Below, in pieces: positions 10,494 to 23,277 of a stretch of DNA of 64,000 nucleotides. Both the position numbers and the translations under genes were made by a program. Source of the stretch: Siphonodentalium dalli (lineage: Eukaryota; Mollusca; Scaphopoda; Gadilida; Siphonodentaliidae); the NCBI GenBank assembly GCA_032622095.1, contig CP136063.1:32802987-32866986 (forward strand), written 5' to 3'. Under the pieces are notes generated by a model that searched no databases, had not been told where the DNA came from, and was given only the letters and a program-made list of their open reading frames with translations. How positions within the stretch are numbered: position 1 is the stretch's first letter; each line of letters begins with the position of its first letter.

Positions 10494-11330
10494 ATGATGT
10501 ATGGGGAGGTGGAACCATCAACAATGAAGACTGAAGATGATAAACACACACCGATAAATACGTCACCGATGGCCGTGGGCTCAAAGATGTTAAGAAGTTT
10601 GCACAGTAAGACAAAGCATAAGCGTTCATATCAGTGTGGGGAGTGCGAGAAATCATTTACTCAGTTGGGTCACCTGACGACACATTTGATGATCCACACC
10701 GGTGATCGCCCGTTCCAATGTGATGTGTGCGAGAAATCATTTAATCAGTCAGGTGACCTGACGAAACATAAGAGGATCCATACCGGAGATCGCCCGTATC
10801 AATGTGATGTGTGCGAGAAATCATTTACTGATTCGCGCCAGCTGACGCAACATAAGAGGATCCACACGGGGAGTCGCCCGTATCAATGTGATGTGTGTGA
10901 GAAATCATTTACTCAGTCGGGTAATCTGGCGAAACATAAGATGATCCACACCGGCGATCGCCCGTATCATTGTGACTCGTGCGAGAAATCATTTACTGTG
11001 TCGTACCTTTTGAAGCAACATAAGAGGATCCACACGGGAGATCGCCCATATCAATGTGATATGTGCGAGAAATCATTTACTCAGTCATGTAACCTGACGA
11101 CGCATAAGAGGATCCACAGCGGAGACCGCCCGTATCAGTGTGAGGTGTGCGATAAATCATTTGCCCATTCGGTTAGCCTTACCATACATAAAGGGGTCCA
11201 CACAGGAGATCGCCCGTACCAATGTGATATGTGCGAGAAATCATTTACTCAGTTATGTAACCTGACGAGACATAAGAGGATCCACGCAGGAGATCGCCCG
11301 TATCATGGTGTTGTACTGAAAAAAACATAA
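10494..11330 (+). CDS. C2H2 zinc-finger protein, 8 fingers (paralogue C1)
   Basis: From the first in-frame ATG (10494) it encodes 278 residues; the open frame extends upstream to 10389, but only from a non-ATG codon. The first ~45 residues are non-finger and acidic-to-mixed (MMYGEVEPSTMKTEDDKH), with no known effector domain. Eight complete 28-residue C2H2 fingers follow (residues about 46-269) with TGDRPYQCD(V/M)CEKSF linkers. A ninth finger is cut at YHGVVLKKT, losing its cysteines. One linker reads TGSRP instead of TGDRP. A nuclear sequence-specific DNA-binding role is expected from the family. A near-identical paralogue lies at 29529-30367, and differences between the two cluster at DNA-contact positions of fingers 5 and 6. 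An upstream exon is possible. Confidence 0.85.
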   Translation: MMYGEVEPSTMKTEDDKHTPINTSPMAVGSKMLRSLHSKTKHKRSYQCGECEKSFTQLGHLTTHLMIHTGDRPFQCDVCEKSFNQSGDLTKHKRIHTGDRPYQCDVCEKSFTDSRQLTQHKRIHTGSRPYQCDVCEKSFTQSGNLAKHKMIHTGDRPYHCDSCEKSFTVSYLLKQHKRIHTGDRPYQCDMCEKSFTQSCNLTTHKRIHSGDRPYQCEVCDKSFAHSVSLTIHKGVHTGDRPYQCDMCEKSFTQLCNLTRHKRIHAGDRPYHGVVLKKT

Positions 11331-11527
11331 GTGTAGAAAATCTACACAAAAGTTTATCCAATCCGTTATTAGAGTAGAAATTGAGTAAGTGTAAAAATTA
11401 CTATATTTGTGTAAGTATGGCTACTCTTTCATGGTGTATAATTTTACTTTCCCACACTATTAGAAATGGGGTACACAAATGTGTAGAAATTGATGTACAC
11501 ATTAAGTGTAGTTCACTACACATTATA

Positions 11528-12229
11528 TTAAAGGTGGATTATCTCTTTGTAAACATGTATTATATAGTTACTGGGGTATAAAATATTAGATTTGAATCGA
11601 AGACTCCTGTCCGGAATTGCTTCTATCGATTAATATTAATTTTATTTCGAATATTTTCTGGTCTAAAAAGGCCTGTTTGTTCAGCTAACGATCAATCGTG
11701 ATTAAAGGTGGATTATCTCTTTGTAAACATGTATTATATAGTTACCGGGGTATAAAATATTAGATTTGAATCGAAGACTCCTGTCCGGAAATGCTTCTAT
11801 CGATTAATATTAATTTTATTTCGAATATTTTCTGGTCTAAAAAGGTGTGTTTGTTCAGCTAACGAACAATATTGGTCACTGTTAACAGAGACCAGAAATT
11901 ATATTGTGCAATTTTGTCACAAATAAACGTTAATTATACTCATTATCGCTTATATCTGTGGAACAAAACAGTACAAACAACCAATCTGTGACATTTGACA
12001 TTCGTTGCGTAGCCGTAGGAACAGCCCAGTGCTCTATATCGCAATACGGTCTCATCCGAATGGTCGGTTCTAAAAATAGTAACATAAATGGGCCCGATTT
12101 AATATTCGAAATAAAATCAATATTAATTGATAGAAGCTTTTCCGGACATAGGTCTTCAGTTCATATCTATTATTTTGTACCCACGCAACTATTTAAAATT
12201 TGTTATTTAAAGAGATAATCCATCTTTAA
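11528..12229. mobile_element. TTAA-flanked inverted-repeat element (MITE-like), copy 1
   Basis: Starts TTAAAGGTGGATTATCTCTT and ends with the inverted text AGAGATAATCCATCTTTAA. The long arms include TTCTATCGATTAATATTAA and its inverse around AATATTAATTGATAGAAG. The left arm is tandemly duplicated (starts at 11528 and 11702). TTAA at both ends is the target preference of Kolobok and piggyBac elements; no transposase is present. The corresponding copy after the second zinc-finger gene is simpler. Confidence 0.75.
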
Positions 12230-12645
12230 TGTTAACCAAGACCAGAAATTTTATTGTACAATTTTGTAACAAATAAACGTCAATTTTACTCATTATCGCT
12301 TATATCTGTGGCACAAAACAATACAAATCTGGGACATTTGACTTTCGGGGTGTAGCCATAGGAACAGCCCAGTGCTCTATATCGCAATATGGTATCATCC
12401 GAATGGTCTGTTCTAAAAATAGTAACATGAACGTTCCCGATTTAATATTCGAAATAAAATCAATATTAAAGGTGGATTATCTCTTTGTAAACATGTATTA
12501 TATGGTTACCAGGGTATAAAATATTAGATTTGAATCGAAGACTCCTGTCCGGAAATGCTTCTATCGATTAATATTAAAGATATTGCGATTATGTTCTGGT
12601 CTAAAAAGGTGTGTTTGTTCAGCTAACAAACAATAGTGGTTACTG
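12230..12645. repeat. additional partial copies of the TTAA element
   Basis: 12238-12465 repeats the element's middle (ACCAGAAATTTTATTGTACA and following). A third left arm begins at the TTAA at 12466 and runs to 12645, where it is cut by the start of repeat A1 at another TTAA. Confidence 0.75.
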
Positions 12646-13669
12646 TTAAATCGGGCCCACTGATATTCAAATTGAATTCATCCATTTATTTGGGAAATTC
12701 ATTGGGTAACACGCTCAACTTATCTGTAAGACACATATAGAGCCCACTAATATTATTTGATATTATGCTCTGTCTTGCTTGATTATTATATACACATGCG
12801 AGCCAACTGGAATGCACCATTATCTCAAACCATATATCCATGGAGAGCTGTGTGTTCTATGCTCTTACACGCTATTTTGGAACTAACATATACATGTAAT
12901 ACCAGATGCCATCAAATATGGCGTACTATACACAAATTTATCTGGAAATGTATATGATTGGTGTGTCAAAACATCGACACGTCATTAATCACCAACTCCA
13001 ATAGAGTAGGGATATCAATTTCCCATCATTAAAGTTACACAGGGCACAATGTCCACCACATGCGGATTCTATCATGGAACAGTTTGAACTAGACTAAACC
13101 AATTCCTTCCAGACCACATGTGTTCTGGGTACATAGCATATAGGAAAACTTTTATACTTCACACTCAACGTGTCGGCCCTAGTAAGCGCTGTTGTAAAGA
13201 CAGGTCAAGCCATTCTAGGTGGCATATAATATGCAAATACAGAAGAAATCTGCATCTAAAATGCAACAAATAGGCATAAACTATGCTGGTTTAAACTATG
13301 ACTGTCACATTACTAACTCATTTGACTCAAAGTGCAAAACTTGGGCGTGACACGACCGACTGCTCTAATAATATAAGCAGCACGATGGAATCTATAAATT
13401 CCGGGCTCAGAATACTCATTAAAGTGGTATTCATCCAATTTTATATAAAAATCTCATTCTTACCTAATGTGAACCACTTAACTATTTAAACATGCTTTCT
13501 ACACGGTATGACATCCCTGAACATGGATACCTGTCTACATATTAGATGTATGATATCTAAGTATGCAACTCTTTTCCAATAGGAAACGTGTATATATACT
13601 GACTCTCATTCTTACCGAATGTGTACTAGTTAAGTATTGAATCACTCGATACCCACGTAACTCATTTAC

Positions 13670-13942
13670 TGAAACGGAATTTATGAACCGTTGTTCCGGG
13701 TTTCAACAAAAGCTTAAAAAACAGGCTATAACCCGAAAGAATTATCGGCGGCCCTGCAGACATTGACACTCAATGACCGACGTGCTAATTTAACCAAGAA
13801 GCACCTGCTCAATGCCAATGATAAATCATATAATTTTGCACACAATACCATACTGGTGCATCATAATATAAGACGTGTTACAAAACAACTCGAACATTGT
13901 TTTAAACAAAATCACTCATGTGTGATACGAACAATGTAATAA
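13670..13942 (+). pseudogene. decayed coding fragment, possibly retroelement RT-linker
   Basis: One frame reads GYNPKELSAALQTLTLNDRR and continues NLTKKHLLNANDKSYNF through to a TAA near 13941. The upstream FQQKL part is one base out of frame. A second, diverged copy (about 14275-14440) reads FMNRCSVFQQKLKQPGYNPK and hits an early stop. The pattern F..KL...GY....L..A.......R..L resembles the region downstream of the catalytic domain in Penelope-like and related reverse transcriptases; this is resemblance only. Both copies recur in A2 at about 18135-18402 and 18740-18905. Confidence 0.35.
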
Positions 13943-14757
13943 CAATATGCACAAACGCGCAGTGAATAATTTACTCATTGAAAATGTAAACACATGGAAA
14001 GTCTCGTTCAAAGATAGGACGTGATGTTCGTAGTTATCCATCCTTACATTAAAAACTCCCCTACATGGGAACCACTTAACTATTTAATCATGCTTTCTAT
14101 ACGGTATGACACCATGACATCCTTGAATTCGGATGCCTGCCTACATATTAGATGTATAATATCTAAGTACGCAACTCTTTTCCAATAGGAAACGTGTATA
14201 TATACTGACTCTCATTCTTACCGAATGTGTACTACGTAAGTATTTAATCACTCGATACCCACGTAACTCATTTACTGACACGGAATTTATGAACCGTTGT
14301 TCCGTGTTTCAACAAAAGCTAAAACAACCAGGCTATAACCCGAAAGAATTATCGGCAGCCCTGCATACATTGACACTCAATGACCGACGTGCTAATTTAA
14401 CCAAGAAGCACCTGCTCAATGCCACTGATAAATGATATAATTTTGCACACAATACCATACTGTGCATCATTATATAAGACATGAAAACAACTCGAACATT
14501 GTTTTAAAAAATTCACTCATGTGAGATACAAATAATGTCCTAACTATATGCACACACGCGCAGTGAATAATGTACTCATTGAAAATGGAAACACATGGAC
14601 AGTCTCGTTCAAAGATCGGACGTGATGTTCGTAGTTATCCATCCTTACATTAAAAACTCCCCTACATGGGAATCAAACACCCGCTAAGGGACTAACTATT
14701 TAATTCCTGTACTTTACTATATGTGACTGCCAGAACCCTTGAAATATTGGCTTTTAA

Positions 14758-14908
14758 CGACACACAGCCTGTTGAAACGCAGATTACTCAATACAGATAT
14801 ATCTTACAACATTTGCAAGAGATTACAACAATCTGGTCTAATTGATCAAAAGGAAAGTGCGAACTGCCTTGATCTGATACTTGACAGGACTAATCTGGCG
14901 CACATGTG
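14758..14908 (+). pseudogene. unidentified 50-codon coding-like fragment
   Basis: Open between stops and reading TACWKRRLLNTDISYNICKR, then LQQSGLIDQKESANCLDLIL and a final DRTNLAHM stop. The composition looks protein-like, but I do not recognise the family. The same fragment is in A2 at about 19222-19372. It is probably the eroded remains of the same retroelement as the neighbouring fragments. Confidence 0.3.
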
Positions 14909-15450
14909 AACGGAATGCTACCACGCTATTACACAGTGGCTATGTCAATCACACTTAACGAACCAATGAAATTACGTGTTTGCTATACTGCCGTATTACA
15001 CAAAGAACGGTGGGCCGACCAAAGCACGTGTTATATTGACCAGCGATATTTCTAGTAAGTGCAGACCACACAACTTCGGGTCTGTGATAACTTGCACATA
15101 ATGTTGCTTCCGACTTATTGCTATTTCACAACGAATGACACAATAACTCACGCCTATTATAATAGGCATGTTACTATGAACAACATGCGAAGCCTTGAAG
15201 GCCATCGCTCAATTCAGTTGTCTTGAGACAGTCTGTATCTACCATGCACACATACCTATATGTGTTGATCCCTCAGTTACTTTGAGGAATCTTAATTCCG
15301 CTCTCTCCTGATGAGACCTTGCGGGTTCACCAATTTCTAAATTGGTTGACAAAACAGGTCGAAACACTAAAAGGCAGTGTAGAGTGCTACATAGAATGTC
15401 CCGTCCATAGATCGGATGGGATGTTGGTATTTATCCAATTTTATATAAAA

Positions 15451-17100
15451 ACTGATGCTCTTGTGGGTATAACCTGTGTATCTCCCATTCCGGTGGGGTG
15501 ATCCATCTCTAGTCTGACTGTGGCGGCGTTCTGTGTAGCACCATTGCACACTGCCTGCCTATACACATTCGAAGATAGGGTGCCTATACTGACACCCATT
15601 CTTACTGAATGTGTATTACTTAACCATTTAATCATGCTTACTACACGGTATGACACCATGGCAATCCCTGAATGTGGATTCTTGCCTATATATTGTATTA
15701 TATTATAGTATAATATATTATCTAAATATACAACTGTTTTCCAATAGGAAACGTATATATATACTGACTTCCATTCTAACCGAATGCGTTCCACTCAACT
15801 ATTTAATCATTCTTTCTACACAATATGACACCCCTGAACATGGAGGCCTGTCTACATATCAGATACGTAACATCTAAATATGCAATTGTTTTCCAATAGG
15901 AAACGTGTATATATAATGACTCTCATTCTTAACGAATGTGTACTACTTAACTATTTAATCATGCTTTCTACACGATATGACACCATGACACCCCTGAACA
16001 TGGAGGCCTGTCTACATATCAGATGAGTAATATCTAAATATGCAACTGTTTTCCAATAGGAAACGTGTATATATAATGACTCTCATTCTTAACGAATGTG
16101 TACTACTTAACTATTTAATCATGCTTTCTATGATGGTATGACACCATGACATCCATGAACATGGAGGCCTGCCAACATATCAGATGCATAATATCTAAGT
16201 ATGCAACTGTTTTCAAATAGGAAACGTGTATATATACTTATTCACATTCTAACTGAATATGTACTACTTAACTATATAATCATGTTTTCTACACGCTATG
16301 TGACCAGGACATCCCTGAACTAGGATGCCTGTCTACATATTATGTGCATACTATATAGGTATGCAACTGTTTTCCTACATGATACGTGTATATATACTTA
16401 CTCTCATTCAAACAGAATGTGTACTACTTAACTATTTAATCGTGCTCTATACACGATATTACACCATGGCATCAATGAACGTGGATGCCTGCCTATATGC
16501 ATAGTATATGTATACTATCTAAGTATGCAAGTGTTTCCAATAGGAAACGTGTATATATACTGACTTACATTCCAACCGAATGTGTTCTACTCTACTATTT
16601 AATCATGCTTTCTACACGGTGTGACACCATGACATCCCTTAATTTGGATGCTTGCCTACATATTAGATGTATAATATCTAAGTATGCAACTGTTTTCCAA
16701 TAGGAAACGTGTATATATACTGATTCTCATTAAAACTGAATGTGTACCACTTAACTACTTAATCATGCTTTCTACACGATAGGACACAATGACATCCCGG
16801 AATATGGATGCCTGCCTACATTTCGAACTAGCAAGAAGTGTGCATTGTATATACACAAAAGATAAACTAAATGAATAAATTCATAGCAATTAGAAGATTT
16901 AAATCTTCCTATGATTACACACGATAAATAGTGTTAAAACCAATTGTACATGTTAATGTACTGAGAAATTATTGTCTCGAAGTATAAACTCTTCATCCAC
17001 AAACCTGAAAAATCACAAACTCAAGTGACCTGCTAAAATTGGTCTACTCTAGCTATCAAAATGGCAAACATATCCAACTAGCAATGCGTGTGCTTTGTAT
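15451..17100. repeat. ~160-bp tandem repeat array between A1 and A2
   Basis: About seven to eight diverged units from roughly 15580 to 16800. Anchor texts are ACTTAACTATTTAATCATGC, TTTCCAATAGGAAACGTGTA and TATATACTGACT. Adjacent anchors at 15918 and 16078 give a 160-bp period. The last ~300 bp (16800-17100) are unique, apart from a 16-bp palindrome GAAGATTTAAATCTTC (16893-16908) and a direct repeat of AACTAGCAA-type text. Short ORFs here are repeat artefacts. Confidence 0.85.
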
Positions 17101-19912
17101 TTAAATCGGGCCCACTGATATTCAAATTGAATTCATCCATTTATTTGGGAAATTCATTGGGTAACACGCTCAACTTATCTGTAAGACACATATAGAGCCC
17201 ACTAATATTATTTGATATTATGCTCTGTCTTGCTTGATTATTATATACACATGCGAGCCAACTGGAATGCACCATTATCTCAAACCATATATCCATGGAG
17301 AGCTGTGTGTTCTATGCTCTTACACGCTATTTTGGAACTAACATATACATGTAATACCAGATGCCATCAAATATGGCGTACTATACACAAATTTATCTGG
17401 AAATGTATATGATTGGTGTGTCAAAACATCGACACGTCATTAATCACCAACTCCAATAGAGTAGGGATATCAATTTCCCATCATTAAAATTACACAGGGC
17501 ACAATGTCCACCACATGCGGATTCTATCATGGAACAGTTTGAACTAGACTAAACCAATTCCTTCCAGACCACATGTGTTCTGGGTATATAGCATATAGGA
17601 AAACTTTTATACTTCACACTCAACGTGTCGGCCCTAGTAAGCGCTGTTGTAAAGACAGGTCAAGCCATTCTAGGTGGCATATAATATGCAAATACAGAAG
17701 AAATCTGCATCTAAAATGCAACAAATAGGCATAAACTATGCTGGTTTAAACTATGACTGTCACATTACTAACTCATTTGACTCAAAGTGCAAAACTTGGG
17801 CGTGACACGACCGACTGCTCTAATAATATAAGCAGCACGATGGAATCTATAAATTCCTGGCTCAGAATACTCATTAAAGTGGTATTCATCCAATTTTATA
17901 TAAAAATCTCATTCTTACCTAATGTGAACCACTTAACTATTTAAACATGCTTTCTACACGGTATGACACCGTGACATCCCTGAACATGGATACCTGTCTA
18001 CATATTAGATGTATGATATCTAAGTATGCAACTCTTTTCCAATAGGAAACGTGTATATATACTGACTCTCATTCTTACCGAATGTGTACTAGTTAAGTAT
18101 TGAATCACTCGATACCCACGTAACTCATTTACTGAAACGGAATTTATGAACCGTTGTTCCGGGTTTCAACAAAAGCTTAAAAAACAGGCTATAACCCGAA
18201 AGAATTATCGGCGGCCCTGCAGACATTGACACTCAATGACCGACGTGCTAATTTAACCAAGAAGCACCTGCTCAATGCCAATGATAAATCATATAATTTT
18301 GCACACAATACCATACTGGTGCATCATAATATAAGACGTGTTACAAAACAACTCGAACATTGTTTTAAACAAAATCACTCATGTGTGATACGAACAATGT
18401 AATAACAATATGCACAAACGCGCAGTGAATAATTTACTCATTGAAAATGTAAACACATGGAAAGTCTCGTTCAAAGATAGGACGTGATGTTCGTAGTTAT
18501 CCATCCTTACATTAAAAACTCCCCTACATGGGAACCACTTAACTATTTAATCATGCTTTCTATACGGTATGACACCATGACATCCTTGAATTCGGATGCC
18601 TGCCTACATATTAGATGTATAATATCTAAGTACGCAACTCTTTTCCAATAGGAAACGTGTATATATACTGACTCTCATTCTTACCGAATGTGTACTACGT
18701 AAGTATTTAATCACTCGATACCCACGTAACTCATTTACTGACACGGAATTTATGAACCGTTGTTCCGTGTTTCAACAAAAGCTAAAACAACCAGGCTATA
18801 ACCCGAAAGAATTATCGGCAGCCCTGCATACATTGACACTCAATGACCGACGTGCTAATTTAACCAAGAAGCACCTGCTCAATGCCACTGATAAATGATA
18901 TAATTTTGCACACAATACCATACTGTGCATCATTATATAAGACATGAAAACAACTCGAACATTGTTTTTAAAAATTCACTCATGTGAGATACAAATAATG
19001 TCCTAACTATATGCACACACGCGCAGTGAATAGTGTACTCATTGAAAATGGAAACACATGGACAGTCTCGTTCAAAGATCGGACGTGATGTTCGTAGTTA
19101 TCCATCCTTACATTAAAAACTCCCCTACATGGGAATCAAACACCCGCTAAGGGACTAACTATTTAATTCCTGTACTTTACTATATGTGACTGCCAGAACA
19201 CTTGAAATATTGGCTTTTAACGACACACAGCTTGTTGAAACGCAGATTACTCAATACAGATATATCTTACAGCATTTGCAAGAGATTACAACAATCTGGT
19301 CTAATTGATCAAAAGGAAAGTGCGAACTGCCTTGATCTGATACTTGACAGGACTAATCTGGCGCACATGTGAACGGAATGCTACCACGCTATTACACAGT
19401 GGCTATGTCAATCACACTTAACGAACCAATGAAATTACGTGTTTGCTATACTGCCGTATTACACAAAGAACGGTGGGCCGACCAAAGCACGTGTTATATT
19501 GACCAACGATATTTCTAGTAAGTGCAGACCACACAACTTCGGGTCTGTGATAACTTGCACATAATGTTGCTTCCGACTTATTGCTATTTCACAACGAATG
19601 ACACAATAACTCACGCCTATTATAATAGGCATGTTACTATGAACAACATGCGAAGCCTTGAAGGCCATCGCTCAATTCAGTTGTCTTGAGACAGTCTGTA
19701 TCTACCATGCACACATACCTATATGTGTTGATCCCTCAGTTACTTTGAGGAATCTTAATTCCGCTCTCTCCTGATGAGACCTTGCGGGTTCACCAATTTC
19801 TAAATTGGTTGACAAAATAGGTCGAAACACTAAAAGGCAGTGTAGAGTGCTACATAGAATGTCCCGTCCATAGATCGGATGGGATGTTGGTATTTATCCA
19901 ATTTTATATAAA
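17101..19912. repeat. 2.8-kb direct repeat A, copy A2
   Basis: Second copy of A, starting at TTAAATCGGGCCCACTG and ending in TTATATAAAAA at about 19912, where it is joined directly to the interior of transposon B2. It carries the same decayed fragments and internal ~160-bp units as A1. Very high identity implies recent duplication or conversion. Confidence 0.9.
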
Positions 19913-19913
19913 A

Positions 19914-22900
19914 AATGAGTTTTAGTATAGTCTCAGAAGCTAGTGGTTTCCGAGTTTGGACAACGGTTGGGACGAGTGATCCGTTTACTCTCGACCAGCT
20001 ATAATCCGTTGGATTTAGGTAAGCAGGTGTGTCATCAAGCGCATGTATCCATACACATACTTGTAAGTGGGTGCGTTTAATATTTATCCATATTACAGCA
20101 TCGTCAGTTGGAGGTAGAGATTTCAGTTTTGGCGCTTCCGTCGAGCATCTGTGCTTGATTGGCAATTTGGTTGTCCATATCAATCCAAAAAATTAGCCGC
20201 ATCTATAATTCTGTCTATTGAAACGGATGGAACACCAATATATGTTAGATTGCGACTTCCAACTTTGAGAATCTTAAGGGTAGTACATTTGCCTATACCA
20301 TATAGAACCGCGACAGTATCACATCATATGAGTCCATGCATTGCTAAAGGTCACGAGCGATATGCATGTGAGCTTTGAGCGTTTCATTGATGTGTATTGT
20401 GTTCCGTCCCTTTGTCGGTGATACCACCAGTACATGGCCGGATAAATCACCGTGATAAAGGAAATGGAATAGCATTACAAATATGTCGGTGTCATCTGCT
20501 ACAACTAACGATGTGTGGGCTGCTACTCTCGCAACCTGCTGAACAATAACAGTATCTCCATCTTCATGGGTCGATCTGAGATCACGCCCATAGATACATA
20601 TACCCTTATTACTCGCTATAGGAATAGGATCCTTTCCCGTTACTAAGTCGTTGATTTGTATTGGCAAAACATTCCTCCTGGTGCACCTGGATATCATTAA
20701 CAATCATGTCAATAAGCTGTGATATGTTGTCACTCACTGTCAAGATAACTTCTTGTGGGGATAACCTCGTGTTTTGCTTGATGTGAAGACTCTGCCTCCC
20801 CTTTGTCTCGGGCTAATCGCGTCGATTCTTTGATGCTGAGTTTATTATACCTATCGAATATCAAGTAATACATATGTTTTCTATGTCAGTGTTGCAAGTA
20901 TATAAGCCGAAATTCATCAAGGAAATCTTGCATTACCCCAAGCGATGGCCATCGTACTGTCCATAATATTGCACAGCCGTCTAGGAAGGTTGCATGGCTG
21001 GCACCGCCCTTTGGTACGTCAGCTATGATGTCAACACGCAACGCATTCTTCAGGTTTGATTTGGACTTAGCTGCTTGCATATGTCCGTTAGACTCAAGCA
21101 TTGAAGGTGGATAGGGCGATAGCTCATACGAAAGAATGTCATCAATATCCAAGCTACTCGTACTACTCTTTAACCCCATTGCCCTCGCATAAATCACTTC
21201 TCTGTCAACAATGCGTAATTGTTTTCACGTTCCGGATTATTGTCTCATGGAAACTGGACGGCCAACCTTTTTTCGAAATTTATCATCTGTTCTCGTCCAA
21301 GTTCCACGACCTTATCTACATCGACGGAGGACTTGTCCGGAATCCACATTAGCGATCTCCCGGATCAAGTGGGCCAATGCACAGCTCCAGCTTATGTTTT
21401 AGTGAATCTCGATCAGCCTTGTCAACCTTTATTCTTGAACTTGATACTTCTTTATGGCATGTCTGAGTGCATTCGTCTCCCTCCTCTCGCACGCAATCCA
21501 AATCGTATATCGGGCAATTGCGTGTATTCAAACTGTATCCCCATGTGCGAACACTCTCTGGTTTCAGTGTGATGGCGATTATATCTGAGCGTCCAAGACC
21601 ACACCACTGTTGTGGTGCATAGTGTGCTAACCCTTCGTGAATGGCGTCTGAACATCACCCGGTAGTGATTCCACTGACAGCAGGTAATATAGTGCATATC
21701 TGACATAATGAGTGTATCCACTTGGGAGGATCTATTCCTTGAAATATGGTGCTCTACCGATTTTTTGAGCAATTTTTATCGTGACATTCCGGTGCTTTAC
21801 TGGGGATTTTTATTTACGCCGCACAAAAGTGAAGAAAAATTACAGACTATGTAAGTATATCGCAGGTTTCTTTTAACCAATCGATTATTTATATTGATGT
21901 TCACATTGATATATGAGAAAATGTAAGAAATCCCATTGGAATGCCCGTAAATCGACATTTTATAATTATATTTTACAGAGTGCTCAGTGCTCTCCCAATA
22001 GTCAAGTGCTCTCTCCAGGATCATGTATTGTGCCATAACAAGCAAAAAAGCGAATAAATACTAAATATTATGCGTTGATTAGGGGTAATAAACTTAATAT
22101 GTTATTTTGCGTCGCATATACGTCCATAAAGGCATACGTTCTTCGTTTAATCGCGTATTTCAGGGTAGCAACCGCAATGGCGAGTACATGTATATGAATG
22201 AACTGTGTAATCTATAATTATTTCCATGTGTTCTATTGGATAAAACTGATAACAAACGCTGAATTCTTGTTCAGTAAATGATTCTCGAACGTATTTTTAT
22301 TGTGTAACTGTAATTGTGGCCAATCGAAATGTGACATAGTTGGTTGGTTTATGGCAATTAATAGGTCATTATCCTCGTTATATCCCCAACAGAAAATATT
22401 GCACCATTGTTCACAAATAGTATGTAATATAGTAGATATAGTTTATTAAGTTAACTATTTTGTCAGCATAAGCGTATTGTAAAAATAATTGACTTTATAT
22501 TAACTACAGAAACGGGTGAGCTACTTCATTTGTATCCCGGCATGTCTTGTATTATAATTCCTGAACAAATAATCACCAATGTGGCTTTATACGAGGTAGT
22601 TTTAGTAGGATTTCAGCACCGAAACAACGATTGTTCAACTCACAAAGCACCTGCATGACTCAGTAAACCACCGGAATACACATATGGACCTATTTTATGG
22701 TCGTTTTCTTCGATTTGGTATGTTATTAATGATATTTTCATGTTGCATTGACTTCAGGAATGTATTGAGGAACAGGCATTCACAGTTACATAATACAGTA
22801 TTCAGTATTAAGTCGGTAATACGGCGTTGAAGTGACGAATTTCCCCCCAAAAAAAACGCAAAATATCGAGTAAGTTATTTATATTACTGGCAGTATACCA

Positions 22901-23277
22901 ATATAGTGGCATAATATTACAACATATATTACTCACCTTCTTTGCCACGTCAATCCCGTATACATTCATCCAACATTACTAAAATGCGTGTTTATTACCC
23001 ACGCATGTCATCTCTTTCGCACAATGAGCAAAATGTGACACAACACTGGTATATTTGCTCGCTAAGATCGTAAATATTGCTCGGGAGAGCACCACATTTC
23101 CTTGAATAGATCCTCCCAGTGAGTGTATCCAGCTGCGAAGAAAGGAGCAACCATCTCTTCAACGGTGTCTAGATGGAGCGCCACACCGGCATTTTCAGTG
23201 CACTTCTCGTTGCTATTGCAAGTTTCTTTGTAACGAAATTTGAATAAGCATTTCGACATATTTGACATATTTTTGTT
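19914..23277 (-). pseudogene. second copy of broken XPG-like transposase
   Basis: Carries the same blocks as the 6110-9640 pseudogene except the Cys-rich end: LPPTDDA (about 19985-20140), HEDGDT and ADDTDIFV (20344-20703), IFDRYNKLSIKESTRLAR (about 20770-20880), YAR/SYELSPYPPS (20886-21197), and LHLDTVEEMVAPFFAAGYTH (about 23132-23210). At its low-coordinate end the frame runs into A2 DNA, creating a chimeric open frame (19830-20183) with no functional meaning. Confidence 0.65.
21721..23119. mobile_element. nested inverted-repeat DNA element, copy 2
   Basis: Flanked by the same 12-bp duplication TGAGTGTATCCA (21709-21720 and 23120-23131) as the copy at 8085-9482 and almost identical to it. 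The shared site means the insertion happened once, before the segmental duplication. Confidence 0.8.

Larger units (their letters stand above)
12646..15450. repeat. 2.8-kb direct repeat A, copy A1
   Basis: Near-identical to 17101-19912, with scattered substitutions and an 8-bp indel near 13510. It begins at TTAAATCGGGCCCACTGATA and ends in TTATATAAAAA. It contains two units of the ~160-bp repeat seen in the following array, two copies of a decayed coding fragment, and a third coding fragment near 14758-14908. There are no TG...CA ends, primer-binding site or polypurine tract, so it is not supported as an LTR. Confidence 0.9.

Noticed and set aside
12646-19912. A1 and A2 as long terminal repeats of an LTR retrotransposon
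   Set aside because: The ends are not TG...CA, no primer-binding site or polypurine tract is visible, the interior is only a satellite-like array, and there is no flanking target duplication.
19830-20183. 117-codon chimeric ORF across the A2/B2 junction
   Set aside because: It merely joins the end of A2 to a fragment of the dead transposase. The equivalent frames in copy 1 are separate.
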